The notes beneath the pieces are model-generated. The model did no database searches and had not been told where the DNA came from. It was given only the letters and a program-made list of their open reading frames with translations. The translations under genes were made by a program, and so were the position numbers. A DNA stretch of 64,000 bases from Liopterus haemorrhoidalis (taxonomy: Eukaryota > Arthropoda > Insecta > Coleoptera > Dytiscidae): the NCBI GenBank assembly GCA_963971575.1, contig OZ020625.1, positions 13,927,646-13,991,645 on the forward strand, given 5' to 3'. Of the stretch, positions 63,744 through 64,000 are shown one piece after another. The stretch's first letter is position 1. Each line of letters opens with the position of its first letter.

Positions 63744-64000
63744 GATTTATATTCAATAATGGGATTTTACAGTTACACAAACAGTTTTGAAAATTCATTT
63801 TATTAAAAAAAATTATAAATAATATTTAATTTTTTATAACATATGTAAAATATATATAAAATCAGTCTCACTTCAATCTCTTTAATCACAAAACACATGT
63901 ACACTAAAATCACAAATTATTTGCAGTGAGGGTGTAAATTTTACAATGCTTGTAAACTATTGCTACACACAGGACAAGTATATATTTCCATACACTATAC
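63742..64000. other. AT-rich stretch, nothing recognised
   Basis: No ORF, repeat partner or element end seen up to the window edge. Confidence 0.3.

Noticed and set aside
63556..63759. 67-residue ORF ending in Ile-Tyr repeats
   Set aside because: Runs through the TA microsatellite.
1..64000. LTR retrotransposon or endogenous virus
   Set aside because: No paired LTRs, primer-binding site, gag/pol or envelope-like reading frame was seen in any frame.

Overview
The window looks like a piece of a large, AT-rich insect nuclear genome (insect is inferred from the transposon families; I cannot name the species). There is no bacterial gene organisation, rRNA gene or functional tRNA. Almost everything is transposable element (TE): many hAT elements, two PIF/Harbinger elements, a P-like element, Tc1/mariner and piggyBac-type relics, Helitrons with satellite arrays, and non-LTR retrotransposons (LINEs). 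I saw no LTR retrotransposon.

The only good candidate for an ordinary host gene lies on the minus strand. A coding exon at 25094-25232 and a terminal coding exon at 8098-8652 have consensus splice sites and compatible phase, and together would encode about 228 residues of unknown function. A possible upstream non-coding exon ends in a perfect donor at 38863. A polyadenylation signal lies at 2155-2160, beyond a 5.7-kb P-like insertion in the presumed 3' UTR. The introns of about 16 and 14 kb are packed with TEs.

Layout. 1-2.3 kb: LINE tail and a 1.4-kb palindrome split by a MITE. 2.3-8.0 kb: P-like element holding other elements. 8.7-11.5 kb: hAT and a foldback-like pair of minisatellite arms. 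11.5-17.3 kb: Helitron-derived repeat X, a dead mariner split by a hAT, LINE and Helitron fragments. 17.6-22.25 kb: four-deep nest (unknown TIR element > Harbinger > hAT > hAT). 22.26-24.25 kb: hAT > Harbinger > MITE. 25.6-28.7 kb: MITE split by a piggyBac-type MITE, then a complete satellite-bearing Helitron. 30.7-36 kb: pogo-like MITE and a 4.1-kb composite of two related hAT MITEs sharing one outer 8-bp duplication. 36-38.7 kb: nested hATs with a SINE. 39-45 kb: copies of repeat X and a short exon-like ORF. 45.8-49.1 kb: hAT transposase relic split by two later hATs. 50.06-59.81 kb: one hAT swollen to 9.7 kb by a Helitron that itself carries a chimeric Helitron, an intact two-ORF LINE, a truncated LINE and a hAT MITE. 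60-64 kb: TIR elements, MITEs and a TA microsatellite.

The genes do not form a pathway. What the window offers is a readable insertion history: target-site duplications, empty sites in sister copies and restored reading frames date many insertions relative to one another. The strongest candidates for something unusual are the composite hAT unit and a minisatellite shared by hAT elements with unrelated termini.
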